Below are positions 36,781 through 45,546 of a stretch of 64,000 nucleotides of DNA, in pieces. How positions within the stretch are numbered: position 1 is the first letter of the stretch; each line of letters opens with the position of its first letter. Source of the stretch: Alphaproteobacteria bacterium (lineage in GTDB: Bacteria; Pseudomonadota; Alphaproteobacteria; TMED109); assembly GCA_030828505.1 (NCBI GenBank), contig JAURCJ010000006.1:44273-108272 (forward strand), given 5' to 3'. The notes beneath the pieces were generated by a model. The model searched no databases, was not told where the DNA came from, and worked only from the letters and a program-made list of their open reading frames with translations. A program made the position numbers and the translations under genes.

Positions 36781-37416
36781 CTATATTATTTTATCCCTAC
36801 TTACCTTATAAGTTGATTTATATAATATATCTTTTGCTTTTGGTGAATAGCATGAATAAAATTGATTACCACTATAATCCTTAACTAAGATAACGACACC
36901 ATCTTTGCCAGCTAAATTTGAATATAAAAATTTTGGCTCATCTTCCACTAAACAATCAATATATATAGCATCAAATGGACCTGCTTCAATCCAACCTTTC
37001 TTTCCATCTCCATATTTATACGATATTTTATTAGAAATATTTTTTAAAATATTACTAGAAAACTGATATGCTTGTTTGTTTATTTCAATTGTATAAACAC
37101 GCTGATATATTTTTGATAATAAAGCAGTTAGCCAACCAGAACCTGTTCCTATTTCCAGTACATTTCTAGTATTACTATTTTTTGATACACCCAAAAAAAG
37201 CATTTTAGCAATATCACTAGTTCTTGAAGAAATTACATTTGAAAAGATTTTTAAATCTATATCTTCTTTATAGAAACCCTTTAAATTATCAGGTAGAAAC
37301 ATTTTTCTAGAAAAGGAAGTTATAGCATTAAATATTCTATCATCTAATATTCCACTCTTTCTAAGTTCTAAGAGCATCATTAAGTTTTGATTATCTAGCT
37401 CGTTAATTTTTTTCAA
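36781..37416 (-). CDS. pcm: Protein-L-isoaspartate O-methyltransferase Pcm
   Basis: Pcm repairs isoaspartyl residues in aged proteins using SAM. The SAM-binding motif VLEIGTGSGWLTALLSKI is at about 85-102, preceded by the substrate-side VISSRTSDIAKM region (a variant of the usual ISQPYIVA) and followed by the acidic strand VYTIEI. It has 211 residues, normal for the family. It overlaps surE by 14 bases, a classic surE-pcm pairing. A second, more divergent family member is encoded at 60476-61144. Confidence 0.86.
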   Translation of the reverse strand: MKKINELDNQNLMMLLELRKSGILDDRIFNAITSFSRKMFLPDNLKGFYKEDIDLKIFSNVISSRTSDIAKMLFLGVSKNSNTRNVLEIGTGSGWLTALLSKIYQRVYTIEINKQAYQFSSNILKNISNKISYKYGDGKKGWIEAGPFDAIYIDCLVEDEPKFLYSNLAGKDGVVILVKDYSGNQFYSCYSPKAKDILYKSTYKVSRDKII

Positions 37417-38179
37417 ATTTAGCCTTATAAAATTTTAAATCTTTTATTTCTGCCATAGTAGTATTTAATGGGCTTATTGATATATATTTATTCTCTATTG
37501 CCCATATGTCGCTATCTTTTTTATGAATATTAGGAGAATATCTATCTGTTGTTAACCAAAAATATGGAATATTTTTTGCATCTTTTCTAGATATAAACTT
37601 ACCCATAGGTTTTCTCGTGGACAGTGTAGTAATTTTAATATCAACTATATTTTTATAATTAATATTAGGAAAATTTATATTAAAAAAATGCTTACTATTT
37701 ATTTTATTATTAAAAATATTTAAAATAATATTTTTTAGATATATATCTATTGAAGACCAGTCATCAATTAAATTATCTTTTGGTAATATTTTTGATAAAG
37801 CTATAGATTTAATATTTCTTAAGGCTCCTTCTAAAGCTGCACATACAGTTCCTGAATAAGTAATATCGTTAGCTAAATTTTCTCCCATATTAATACCAGA
37901 AATTAATAAATCAGGTTTTTTATTTTTTAATATTGTATAAAGACCAAGCATGACGCAATCAGTGGGAGTACCATCGCAAAGATACATATTGCTATTAACT
38001 TTATTTAACCTAATTGGCTTTGTAATTGTTATAGAATGCCCATAACCAGATCTATTTTCTTTAGGTACAACTATTAAATAATTGTTAGTTATTTCTCTCA
38101 CAATACTTATAAGTTTATCTAAACCTTTTGTGTATGGACCATCATCATTAGTAATAAATATTAATGGATTTTTTTTCAT
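37403..38179 (-). CDS. surE: 5'/3'-nucleotidase SurE
   Basis: SurE is a stress-associated metal-dependent nucleoside monophosphate phosphatase. The metal-binding acid pair appears in the opening ITNDDGPYTKGL. VVPKENRSGYGHSITI (Ser and Asn ligands), GTPTDCVMLGL and SGINMGENLANDITYSGTV follow in family order. Length (258) is normal. It starts 1 base after serS and overlaps pcm. Confidence 0.96.
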   Translation of the reverse strand: MKKNPLIFITNDDGPYTKGLDKLISIVREITNNYLIVVPKENRSGYGHSITITKPIRLNKVNSNMYLCDGTPTDCVMLGLYTILKNKKPDLLISGINMGENLANDITYSGTVCAALEGALRNIKSIALSKILPKDNLIDDWSSIDIYLKNIILNIFNNKINSKHFFNINFPNINYKNIVDIKITTLSTRKPMGKFISRKDAKNIPYFWLTTDRYSPNIHKKDSDIWAIENKYISISPLNTTMAEIKDLKFYKAKFEKN

Positions 38180-38180
38180 T

Positions 38181-39455
38181 CTAATTATTAATATTAATTT
38201 TAGTTAAGCCATTCATATAAGGTTGTAATACCTCAGGAATATTTACACTTCCGTCTTCGTTTTGATAATTTTCTAATATAGCCAAAAGTGCTCTTCCTAC
38301 AGCTACTCCTGATCCATTCAAAGTATGTAAAGATTCAATATTATTCTTATCATTTCTTACCCTTGCTTTCATTCTTCTAGCTTGAAAATCTTTACAATTT
38401 GAAACACTAGATATTTCTCTATATTTATTTTGTGAAGGAAGCCAAACTTCTATATCATAAGTTTTCGATGCAGAAAATCCTAAATCTCCTGTGCATAGAA
38501 TTACAGTTCTATAAGGAAGTTTTAATTTTATAAGTATATCTTCTGCACAAGCTAACATTCTATCATGCTCTTTATTAGATTCACTTGCTTCAACTATAGA
38601 AACTAATTCAACTTTTTTAAATTCATGCAATCTAATCATTCCTTTTGTATCTTGGCCAGCAGAACCAGCTTCAGACCGAAAACAGCTTGTTAATGCAGTA
38701 TATCTTAAAGGCAAATCATCATTATGGAGTATTTCATTTGCTACAATATTAGTAAGAGGAACTTCCGAAGTAGGAATAAGCCAATGACCAGTTGAAGCTT
38801 GAAATAAATCTTCATCAAACTTAGGTAATTGCCCTGTACCATATAAAGCATTATCCCTGACTAAAGTAGGAGGATTTACTTCGATATAATTATGATTTTG
38901 AGTATGAGTATTCAACATAAAGTTTGATAAAGCTCTTTCAAGTAATGCTAGCTTATCTTTTAATATTACAAACCTTGACCCTGACATTTCAGCAGCTTTA
39001 TTAAAGTCCATCATGTCCAAATTAAATCCTAAGACGTCATGCGCAGAAGGTTTAAAATTAAAATTTGGAATTTCTCCGAACTCTTTTATTACTATATTGT
39101 CATTTTCATTTTTTCCTACTGGAGTATCCTCAGATGGTAAATTAGGAACTACTTCTAACATCTTTTGAATTTTATTTTGTAATGAATTGCTCTGTTCTTG
39201 ATATGTTGAAATAGATAATTTTATATCTGAAACTCCTTTTATCTCATCTGAAGCATCTTCACCTTTAGATTTTTTAATTCCAATATTTTTTGATAAAGTA
39301 TTTCTTTCATTTTGAAAATTTTGTAATTTTGCAATTAAATCAACATATTCATCATATAATTTAACTACACTTTTCGAAATACTAGCAATCCCTCTTTTCT
39401 CCATAGCTTTATCGAAAATATTAATATTATCTTTAATCCATTTAATATCGTGCAT
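38181..39455 (-). CDS. serS: Seryl-tRNA synthetase
   Basis: SerRS charges tRNA-Ser. Residues 1-110 form the long coiled-coil arm that grips the tRNA. The class II catalytic core carries motif 2 as CFRSEAGSAGQDTKGMIRLH and the following region EISSVSNCKDFQARRMKAR, with motif 3 as NGSGVAVGRALLAILEN. It has 424 residues. It stands between tatC and surE, the standard alphaproteobacterial order. Confidence 0.98.
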   Translation of the reverse strand: MHDIKWIKDNINIFDKAMEKRGIASISKSVVKLYDEYVDLIAKLQNFQNERNTLSKNIGIKKSKGEDASDEIKGVSDIKLSISTYQEQSNSLQNKIQKMLEVVPNLPSEDTPVGKNENDNIVIKEFGEIPNFNFKPSAHDVLGFNLDMMDFNKAAEMSGSRFVILKDKLALLERALSNFMLNTHTQNHNYIEVNPPTLVRDNALYGTGQLPKFDEDLFQASTGHWLIPTSEVPLTNIVANEILHNDDLPLRYTALTSCFRSEAGSAGQDTKGMIRLHEFKKVELVSIVEASESNKEHDRMLACAEDILIKLKLPYRTVILCTGDLGFSASKTYDIEVWLPSQNKYREISSVSNCKDFQARRMKARVRNDKNNIESLHTLNGSGVAVGRALLAILENYQNEDGSVNIPEVLQPYMNGLTKININN

Positions 39456-39463
39456 GCTAATCC

Positions 39464-40366
39464 TTAGTCTTCTGTAAAATCAGTTTCAGGAATATCTTCT
39501 ATATCATCATCCATAGTATTATTCTGCATACTATCATTATTTGAACTATCATTATCATCTGGATCATTAGAATTATCTTCATCATTATTAATTCTTTTTT
39601 TCTCCATTAAATAAGCTAATCTTATAGAAATTTCATATAGTATAATTATAGGAATACCCAATCCAACCTGACTAATTAAATCAGGTGGAGTTAATATAGC
39701 GGCTGAAGCAAAAGCACCAACAAATGCATACTTTCTTTTTTCTCTCATCCCTTTAGATGTAACTAAGCCAGCTCTAGCTAACAAAGATACAGCCACAGGT
39801 AATTGGAAAGCTAAACCAAACGCAAACATTAATTTTAAAACTAAAGATAAATATTCATTAACTTTTGCCTCTAATTCTATAGCTAAGCCAGTTTCTAGGC
39901 CTGTTGTTTGAAATCCTAAAAAGAATTTCCAAGCCAGAGGAAATATAAAATAATATACTAAGGCAGCACCTAGTGCAAAAAGTACAGGTGTAGCAATTAA
40001 AAATGGATAAAAAGCTTTTCTTTCATTTTTATAAAGACCTGGAGCAGCAAACTTATATATTTGTGAGGCAATAACAGGAAATGAAATAAATAGAGCTGTG
40101 TAAAAAGAAACTTTTAAATATGTAAAAAAAGCCTCCGTCAAACCTGTATAAATCATCCTAGGGTTTTCATAACCCATATCCTGATAAGTAAGTTTTAAAG
40201 GTTTTACTAAAAAGCCATATATATAATCTGCAAAAAAATAAGAAATTAAGAATGCTATAAAAAAAGCTATTACAGCCCATTTAAGTCTATCTCTTAACTC
40301 TATTAAGTGAGATACTAAAGGTGCCTTCGAATTTTCTACACTATCATCATCTAAATTATTGGTCAT
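39464..40366 (-). CDS. tatC: Sec-independent translocase subunit TatC
   Basis: TatC is the six-helix receptor for twin-arginine signal peptides in the inner membrane. The N-terminus has the conserved SHLIELRDRL, and a later loop has FPVIASQIYKFAAPGLYKNERK, which includes the critical FxxPGL-type Glu/Lys region. The C-terminus has a long Asp/Asn-rich acidic tail of about 55 residues (after MEKKRINN), unusual but seen in AT-rich alphaproteobacteria. It has 300 residues and lies 17 bases after tatB. Confidence 0.97.
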   Translation of the reverse strand: MTNNLDDDSVENSKAPLVSHLIELRDRLKWAVIAFFIAFLISYFFADYIYGFLVKPLKLTYQDMGYENPRMIYTGLTEAFFTYLKVSFYTALFISFPVIASQIYKFAAPGLYKNERKAFYPFLIATPVLFALGAALVYYFIFPLAWKFFLGFQTTGLETGLAIELEAKVNEYLSLVLKLMFAFGLAFQLPVAVSLLARAGLVTSKGMREKRKYAFVGAFASAAILTPPDLISQVGLGIPIIILYEISIRLAYLMEKKRINNDEDNSNDPDDNDSSNNDSMQNNTMDDDIEDIPETDFTED

Positions 40367-40383
40367 TTTAAATCTTAGGATTG

Positions 40384-40827
40384 TTAAGTTGTTGAACTAT
40401 CTTTATCTAAATTTTTATCTATTTCTTTAACACTATTATTATCTATATCATTCTTATCAATATTATTATTTTCTGATTTATTCTTTTCATTCAAAGGAAT
40501 AGGCCATGCGGAACTTTTATGAGATTTTTCTTTATCAACAACATCTACTCCCCTAAGCATTTCTGTTAGTTCCCCCTCAGAATCTATTGTTTCGGTCATA
40601 TCTTTTGTAAAATCATTTTTTGCTGACTCTATCTGTTTTTTTACTTCATCCAATTCAGATTCCCTTACTGCATCTTCAACAGTATTTTGGAACTCGCGAG
40701 ACAAAGATTTTAGCTTACCTATCCATATACCAACGGTTCTAAGAGCCTTAGGGATATCCTTAGGCCCTACTATAAATAATGCCACGACAGTTATAACTAA
40801 TATTTCTGTCCAACCTATATCAAGCAT
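40384..40827 (-). CDS. tatB: Sec-independent translocase subunit TatB
   Basis: TatB has one N-terminal helix, MLDIGWTEILVITVVALFIV, followed by the hinge GPKDIPKALRTVG and an amphipathic helix, then an acidic, disordered tail with repeated Asn/Asp. The N-terminal Glu in the helix (E8) and the GP hinge identify TatB rather than TatA. It works with TatC in binding folded substrates. It lies 31 bases after tatA and 17 bases before tatC. Confidence 0.95.
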   Translation of the reverse strand: MLDIGWTEILVITVVALFIVGPKDIPKALRTVGIWIGKLKSLSREFQNTVEDAVRESELDEVKKQIESAKNDFTKDMTETIDSEGELTEMLRGVDVVDKEKSHKSSAWPIPLNEKNKSENNNIDKNDIDNNSVKEIDKNLDKDSSTT

Positions 40828-40858
40828 ATCAGTCCTCTCATAGACCTAGTAAAAAATA

Positions 40859-41077
40859 TTAACTAGTTTTAGAGTCTTTAGTATTATCTTTTTCTTTTGA
40901 AACTGAAACTGTTTCGTTATTACTAGATTCTTCAGAACCTTCTTCCTCTTTCATACCAGTTTTAAAGTTTTTTATTCCTTTTGCAACATCGCCCATAACT
41001 CGTGGTAATTTTCCCGCACCAAACAAAATTAATACGATTGCCAATATTAAAACAATTTGCCAAATTCCAATACTCAT
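40859..41077 (-). CDS. tatA: Sec-independent translocase subunit TatA
   Basis: TatA forms the size-variable pore of the Tat system. It has a short N-terminal helix SIGIWQIVLILAIVLILFG followed by AGKLPRVMGDVAKGIKNFK, the signature amphipathic helix, then a polar Glu/Ser/Lys tail. It has 72 residues, normal length. The ribosome site AAGGAGGAA precedes the ATG. It leads the tatA-tatB-tatC-serS-surE-pcm-peptidase operon. Confidence 0.96.
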   Translation of the reverse strand: MSIGIWQIVLILAIVLILFGAGKLPRVMGDVAKGIKNFKTGMKEEEGSEESSNNETVSVSKEKDNTKDSKTS

Positions 41078-41137
41078 AAAAATTCCTCCTTTTTATCAAT
41101 TTGATATAAGCTATAATATATTATGTATATACCTTAT

Positions 41138-42169
41138 TTATTTAATAGGAAACACAAAAGCCCATTCTTTATTAAATAATATTTTTTTATTTAATAATAC
41201 TTTATCTAAAATATTTGAAAATATTAAAAATTTTATACTCTGATTTCCTTTGCCAACAGAAATATTTATCTCTGTTAAAAGACCTAAATATCTATATTTA
41301 ACTATATTAATAGAGAAAGATTTCTTACTATTCTTAGAATACGTAAATGCCTCTGGCCTAATAATTAATTCAAACTCAACATTTTTACTTGTTTTAACAT
41401 CAATATTTCCAAATGGAGTATGTAAAATTCCATTTTTTGATTTAAATATATAACTAGAGGTAGGACCGATTAATTTAGCAGAAAAAGGATGTTTTGGACT
41501 AGAATATAAGTCTTTAGGTATTCCTTCATCTATTATACCTCCATCGTACATAACAATTATTCGATCCGCCAATCTCATAGCTTCTTGAGCATCGTGAGAA
41601 ACCATTATAGTTGGGGTTTTTGACTTTTTTAAAACTTTTATTATGTCTACAGCAATATCATATTTTGAAGAACTATCTAAAGAACCAAAAGGTTCATCTA
41701 ATAACATTACATCAGGATTATTTGCAAGGGCTCGAGCTAAAGCAATTCTCTGTTGTTCACCTCCAGAAATTGAGCTACTAAACCTATCTTCATATCCTTC
41801 TAAACCTATTTTTTTAAGTAATTTTTTTATAGTGGGCATATATTTATTATTTTTAGCTAAGGAAAAGCCTATATTATCTTTTACAGATAAATGTGGAAAT
41901 AATGCTATATCCTGAAATAACATACCTATTGCTCTTTTTTCAGTAGGGACATATTTACTTCCAAAGACTATAGTTTTACCAACTGTTATTTCTCCATCGT
42001 TTGGATCTTCAAAGCCAGCAATTAGTCTTAATAAAGTTGTTTTTCCAGAACCACTTGGGCCAAGAATACATACCACCTCGTTAGAGCGAATTTCTAAATT
42101 TAAATTCTTTATAGATTTCCCATTTTTATACTTATGAGATAAATTAGTAATTTTTAAATTATTTTTCAT
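41138..42169 (-). CDS. fbpC: Iron(III) ABC transporter ATP-binding protein, FbpC-like
   Basis: This ATPase powers iron uptake through the partner permease. Walker A is GPSGSGKTTL near residue 36-45, Q-loop MLFQDIALFPHLSV, signature SGGEQQRIALARAL, Walker B VMLLDEPFGSLD and H-loop MVSHD. The C-terminal part after residue 240 resembles a TOBE-type regulatory domain (ELIIRPEAFTYSK). It has 343 residues. It is the last gene of the fbpA-fbpB-fbpC operon, 30 bases after the permease. Confidence 0.88.
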   Translation of the reverse strand: MKNNLKITNLSHKYKNGKSIKNLNLEIRSNEVVCILGPSGSGKTTLLRLIAGFEDPNDGEITVGKTIVFGSKYVPTEKRAIGMLFQDIALFPHLSVKDNIGFSLAKNNKYMPTIKKLLKKIGLEGYEDRFSSSISGGEQQRIALARALANNPDVMLLDEPFGSLDSSSKYDIAVDIIKVLKKSKTPTIMVSHDAQEAMRLADRIIVMYDGGIIDEGIPKDLYSSPKHPFSAKLIGPTSSYIFKSKNGILHTPFGNIDVKTSKNVEFELIIRPEAFTYSKNSKKSFSINIVKYRYLGLLTEINISVGKGNQSIKFLIFSNILDKVLLNKKILFNKEWAFVFPIK

Positions 42170-42199
42170 ATTTTATTTCTATATTAAGCTTCAAGGTTA

Positions 42200-43807
42200 T
42201 TATCTAATTCGTCTGGATAAAATATATAAAGGTATCAAACAAACTACAATAATTGCAAGAAGTGGAATAGAAGCATCTCCCAGTCTTTCATCTATAGCAT
42301 ATTCATGAGCCTTTATAGCTAAGGTATTGAGACCAAATGGCCTAAGTATCATAGTTGCAGGTAATTCTTTAAGTACGTCAACAAATACTATTAATAAACC
42401 TAATGATATACCTCCAAAACCTATTCTAGCATTTACCTTAGTTAAAATCTTACTATTAGATGAACCTAATACTTTTGCAACATAATCTAAAGACTTTGGA
42501 ATTTTTATAAAAGAACTTTCTACAGAATTCATTGATAAAGCTAAAAATCTTACGAGGTATGCAAATAATAATGCAAACCATGATCCAGTTAATATTAAGC
42601 CAAAAGAAGTCTCAAAATAACTTAATGAAATACTATTAATTAAATTATCTAGCCAAGCTAAAGGTATTAAAACTCCAACTGCTGCAACTGCTCCTGGTAT
42701 TGAGTACCCTAAGCTAGCTAATCTAGCAAAAGGACTAGCAATTTTTTTATTAGTCCTAACACCGTAAATAATTATAATTGCAAATATGATACATATAATA
42801 GATGCTACTAAAGCAAGCATAAAAGAAGAAAAAACTAAATTAAAAAAATTATATATATTAATATTATTGATATTACCTATAGCCCAATTAATAAGAGTAA
42901 CAAAAGGTATAATAAAACCTATAATTACAGGTATAGCGCATATAACTAAAGCCATAATTCCTATAAGCGTATTGAGTTTATTATATTTTAAATTTCTTAA
43001 AGCTCTAACATCATTAGTAAATTCAGATTTGCCTCTAAAAAATTTTTCAATTGAAATTATGAAAGATATAAAAATTAGTAAAATAATAGATAATTTTCCA
43101 GCTGATACTATATCACCTAAGTTAAACCAAGCCTTATAAATTCCTTTAGTAAAAGTTTCAATTCCTAAATAATCAGCGACCCCAAAATCAGCCAATGTTT
43201 CCATCATAACGAGCATAACCCCTCCAATTAGTGCAGGTCTTCCCAATGGAATTGCAACTTTATAAAATATTGATAACATACTAAGTCCTGATACCTTAGC
43301 TACTTCAATATATGTTCCAGACTGTGCAATAAAAGCTTGCCGAGCTAAAAGATAAACATACGGATATAAGCTAAATATAAATACAAATATGCCCCCATAT
43401 ATTGAATAAAAATTTATAGTATTAAATTCAGTAAAGAATATAAATGATAATAATGTTGTTAAAAAACCACCATAGTTTAATAAATCAGAGTAAACATAAG
43501 CTAAGGCATAGGATGGAATAGCTAATGGAAGGACTAATAACCATTCTATATACTTTTTAAATGGAAATATAAACATGACAACAAGCCATGCTGATAACGT
43601 TCCTATAATTAATGTTCCTATTGCAGAAAATACTAATAAAATAAAAGAGTTTATAGCGTAGGTAGTTAATACTGTATCCTTTAAATGCGTCCACGTATCA
43701 TTTCCTGAATAAAATAGAAAAAACAATATAATTATAATTGGAAGAATAACAATTAAACTTAGTATTATAGATAAATAGGCCCAACTGTTTTTAAAAAAAA
43801 TAAACAT
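42200..43807 (-). CDS. fbpB: Iron(III) ABC transporter permease, fused two-domain FbpB-like
   Basis: A 535-residue membrane protein of about twelve helices made of two BPD permease domains joined in one chain, as is standard for FbpB/SfuB. Each half has an EAA-type loop that docks the ATPase: EVAKVSGLSMLSIFYKVAIPLGRP near residue 165 and LDYVAKVLGSSNSKILTKVNARIGF near 440. It forms the channel for Fe3+ delivered by the binding protein. It lies between the binding protein (upstream) and the ATPase. Confidence 0.88.
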   Translation of the reverse strand: MFIFFKNSWAYLSIILSLIVILPIIIILFFLFYSGNDTWTHLKDTVLTTYAINSFILLVFSAIGTLIIGTLSAWLVVMFIFPFKKYIEWLLVLPLAIPSYALAYVYSDLLNYGGFLTTLLSFIFFTEFNTINFYSIYGGIFVFIFSLYPYVYLLARQAFIAQSGTYIEVAKVSGLSMLSIFYKVAIPLGRPALIGGVMLVMMETLADFGVADYLGIETFTKGIYKAWFNLGDIVSAGKLSIILLIFISFIISIEKFFRGKSEFTNDVRALRNLKYNKLNTLIGIMALVICAIPVIIGFIIPFVTLINWAIGNINNINIYNFFNLVFSSFMLALVASIICIIFAIIIIYGVRTNKKIASPFARLASLGYSIPGAVAAVGVLIPLAWLDNLINSISLSYFETSFGLILTGSWFALLFAYLVRFLALSMNSVESSFIKIPKSLDYVAKVLGSSNSKILTKVNARIGFGGISLGLLIVFVDVLKELPATMILRPFGLNTLAIKAHEYAIDERLGDASIPLLAIIVVCLIPLYILSRRIR

Positions 43808-43853
43808 TCAATAATTATAAATAATAATTATAATAATCATATATATATTATAA

Positions 43854-44861
43854 TTATTTCCATCCTACTCTATCTGCAAGTTTAATTGCTTTAAAAGATA
43901 ATTTTCCATATTCATAAATATTTGTAGAATCTTCTTCATATTTACCTAGCATTTTAAGGTTTTCTGGTATTTCAATGTTATCAATTACAGGATATTCAAA
44001 ATTATTATGAGCATAAATGAGTTGTGCTTTATCACTGGTTAAAAACTCAATCAATTTCTTTCCATTATCAGGATTAGGAGCATTAATTAATAATCCTGCC
44101 CCACTAATGTTAAAATGTGTGCCCATTTTTTTATCACTAGGAAAATAAATACCTAAAGAATTAAATATACTTTTATTATCTGAATTTAACATATTAACTA
44201 TATAATATGAATTTACTACTGCTATATCTCCTATACCTGCAGCTATAGCTTTTATTTGATCTCTATCACCACCAGCAGGGTCTCTAGCAAAATTATTTAC
44301 TAGTCCTTTAGCCCATAACTCTGCTTTTTCATCTCCATACTTACTAATCATATGAGCAATCAAAGATTGATTATATACATTACTAGACGAACGAATTAAT
44401 ATTCTATTCTTAAAAATTGGGTTAGAAAGATGTTCATACCCTTTAAGTTCTTCTTTTTTGACTCTGTCTAATGAATAAACTATAATTCTTGCTCTTAAAC
44501 TTAGTCCAAACCATAAATTATTTTCATCTCTAAATTTTGGTTTTATCCTTTTATCAAGTAAGTTTGAGTAAATAGGTTGAAAAAAATTTTCGTCAGTCGC
44601 TTTCCACAAATTACCAGCATCTGAAGTAAGTAATACATCTGCAGGAGAATTTTTACCTTCTCGCAATATGCGTTGATGTAACTGTGAAGATTTAGCTGTA
44701 ACTAAATTTACTTTTATTCCTGTCTCATATTCAAATAAATCTATTAAGGGTTTAATTAAATGCTCTTTTCTAGCAGAATATAGGTTAACCTGATTTGACC
44801 AACATTTAGCAGTATAAAAAATAGATAATATGATAATCAAAAATATATTAATATATTTCAT
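43854..44861 (-). CDS. fbpA: Iron(III) ABC transporter periplasmic binding protein, FbpA/FutA-like
   Basis: A transferrin-like periplasmic ferric-binding protein. Signal peptide: MKYINIFLIIILSIFYTAKCWS. The opening of the mature protein, VNLYSARKEHLIKPLIDLFEYETGIKVNLV, is typical, and a paired tyrosine NSYYIVNML near residue 216 matches the iron-binding Tyr pair. The KAIAAGIGDIAVVN and SGAGLLINAPNPDNGKKLIEFL blocks support the family. It has 335 residues. It is the first gene of the operon, with a Fur-box-like site upstream. Confidence 0.9.
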   Translation of the reverse strand: MKYINIFLIIILSIFYTAKCWSNQVNLYSARKEHLIKPLIDLFEYETGIKVNLVTAKSSQLHQRILREGKNSPADVLLTSDAGNLWKATDENFFQPIYSNLLDKRIKPKFRDENNLWFGLSLRARIIVYSLDRVKKEELKGYEHLSNPIFKNRILIRSSSNVYNQSLIAHMISKYGDEKAELWAKGLVNNFARDPAGGDRDQIKAIAAGIGDIAVVNSYYIVNMLNSDNKSIFNSLGIYFPSDKKMGTHFNISGAGLLINAPNPDNGKKLIEFLTSDKAQLIYAHNNFEYPVIDNIEIPENLKMLGKYEEDSTNIYEYGKLSFKAIKLADRVGWK

Positions 44862-44890
44862 TTAATTCCTTAAATAAAAATAAACAAATT

Positions 44891-44914
44891 AATGAGAGTG
44901 ATACTTATTCGCAT
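44891..44914. promoter_or_regulatory. Fur-box-like iron operator upstream of fbpA
   Basis: The core TGATACTTATTCGCA (44899-44913) matches 11 of 14 fixed positions of the Fur 7-1-7 consensus (TGATAAT-n-ATTATCA), and the outer AATGAGA resembles the longer classical box. It lies about 30-53 bases before the fbpA start codon, where it would block transcription when iron is plentiful. Which regulator binds (Fur, Irr or RirA) is not shown. Confidence 0.55.
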
Positions 44915-44974
44915 CATAATATCAGAAAAAAATAAGATTCCTATAAAAAAATAATTTAATTGATTTAGAAAGTA

Positions 44975-45544
44975 TTATAGATCAGATATATTATCTCTAT
45001 TTAGTACTGATGGGCTCGTGTTTCTAGCAAGTAAACCTGCAGATTTAAGTTCAGATAATCCTGGAAGGTCTTTTAAAGAAGCTAAACCAAAATGATCAAG
45101 AAAATTTTTTGTAGTTCTCCATGTAGAAGGTCTACCAGGTATATTTTTATGTCCTTTAGGTTCTACCCAATTATTATTTAAAAGTACTTCTAGCGTCCCT
45201 TGGCTAACACTAACCCCCCTCATGTCTTCAATTTCTGCCCTAGTAATAGGTTGATGATAAGCAATTATTGAAAGTATTTCCAAAGCTGCTTTTGATAATT
45301 TTTTTTGAATTGTTTTCTCAATCTTCATATGATCCGCGATACTACTTGAAGTTCTAAATGCTAATGCTTCTCCATTTTTTTCTAAGATAAACCCACCTTC
45401 TTTATATTTGTCTATTAAAAAACTAATTAATGCATTTATATCTTTGCAATCAGGCAATCTTTTCTCCAAATCTTTTATACTTATTGGGCTCTGACTTGTA
45501 AAAATTATACCTTCAGCAACTTTTATTAATAACTCATTATTCAT
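44975..45544 (-). CDS. scpB: Segregation and condensation protein ScpB
   Basis: ScpB is the winged-helix partner of ScpA in the SMC condensin complex. The typical core ALEILSIIAYHQPITRAEIEDMRGVSVSQGTLEVLL is intact, as is the C-terminal TTKNFLDHFGLASLKDLPGL. It has 189 residues. It lies 2 bases after scpA. In related genomes tatA usually follows closely; here the iron transporter operon intervenes. Confidence 0.95.
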   Translation of the reverse strand: MNNELLIKVAEGIIFTSQSPISIKDLEKRLPDCKDINALISFLIDKYKEGGFILEKNGEALAFRTSSSIADHMKIEKTIQKKLSKAALEILSIIAYHQPITRAEIEDMRGVSVSQGTLEVLLNNNWVEPKGHKNIPGRPSTWRTTKNFLDHFGLASLKDLPGLSELKSAGLLARNTSPSVLNRDNISDL

Positions 45545-45546
45545 AA

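Noticed and set aside
42786..43139. 117-residue plus-strand frame inside fbpB
   Set aside because: It is antisense to membrane helices; long antisense frames are common there because of codon bias.
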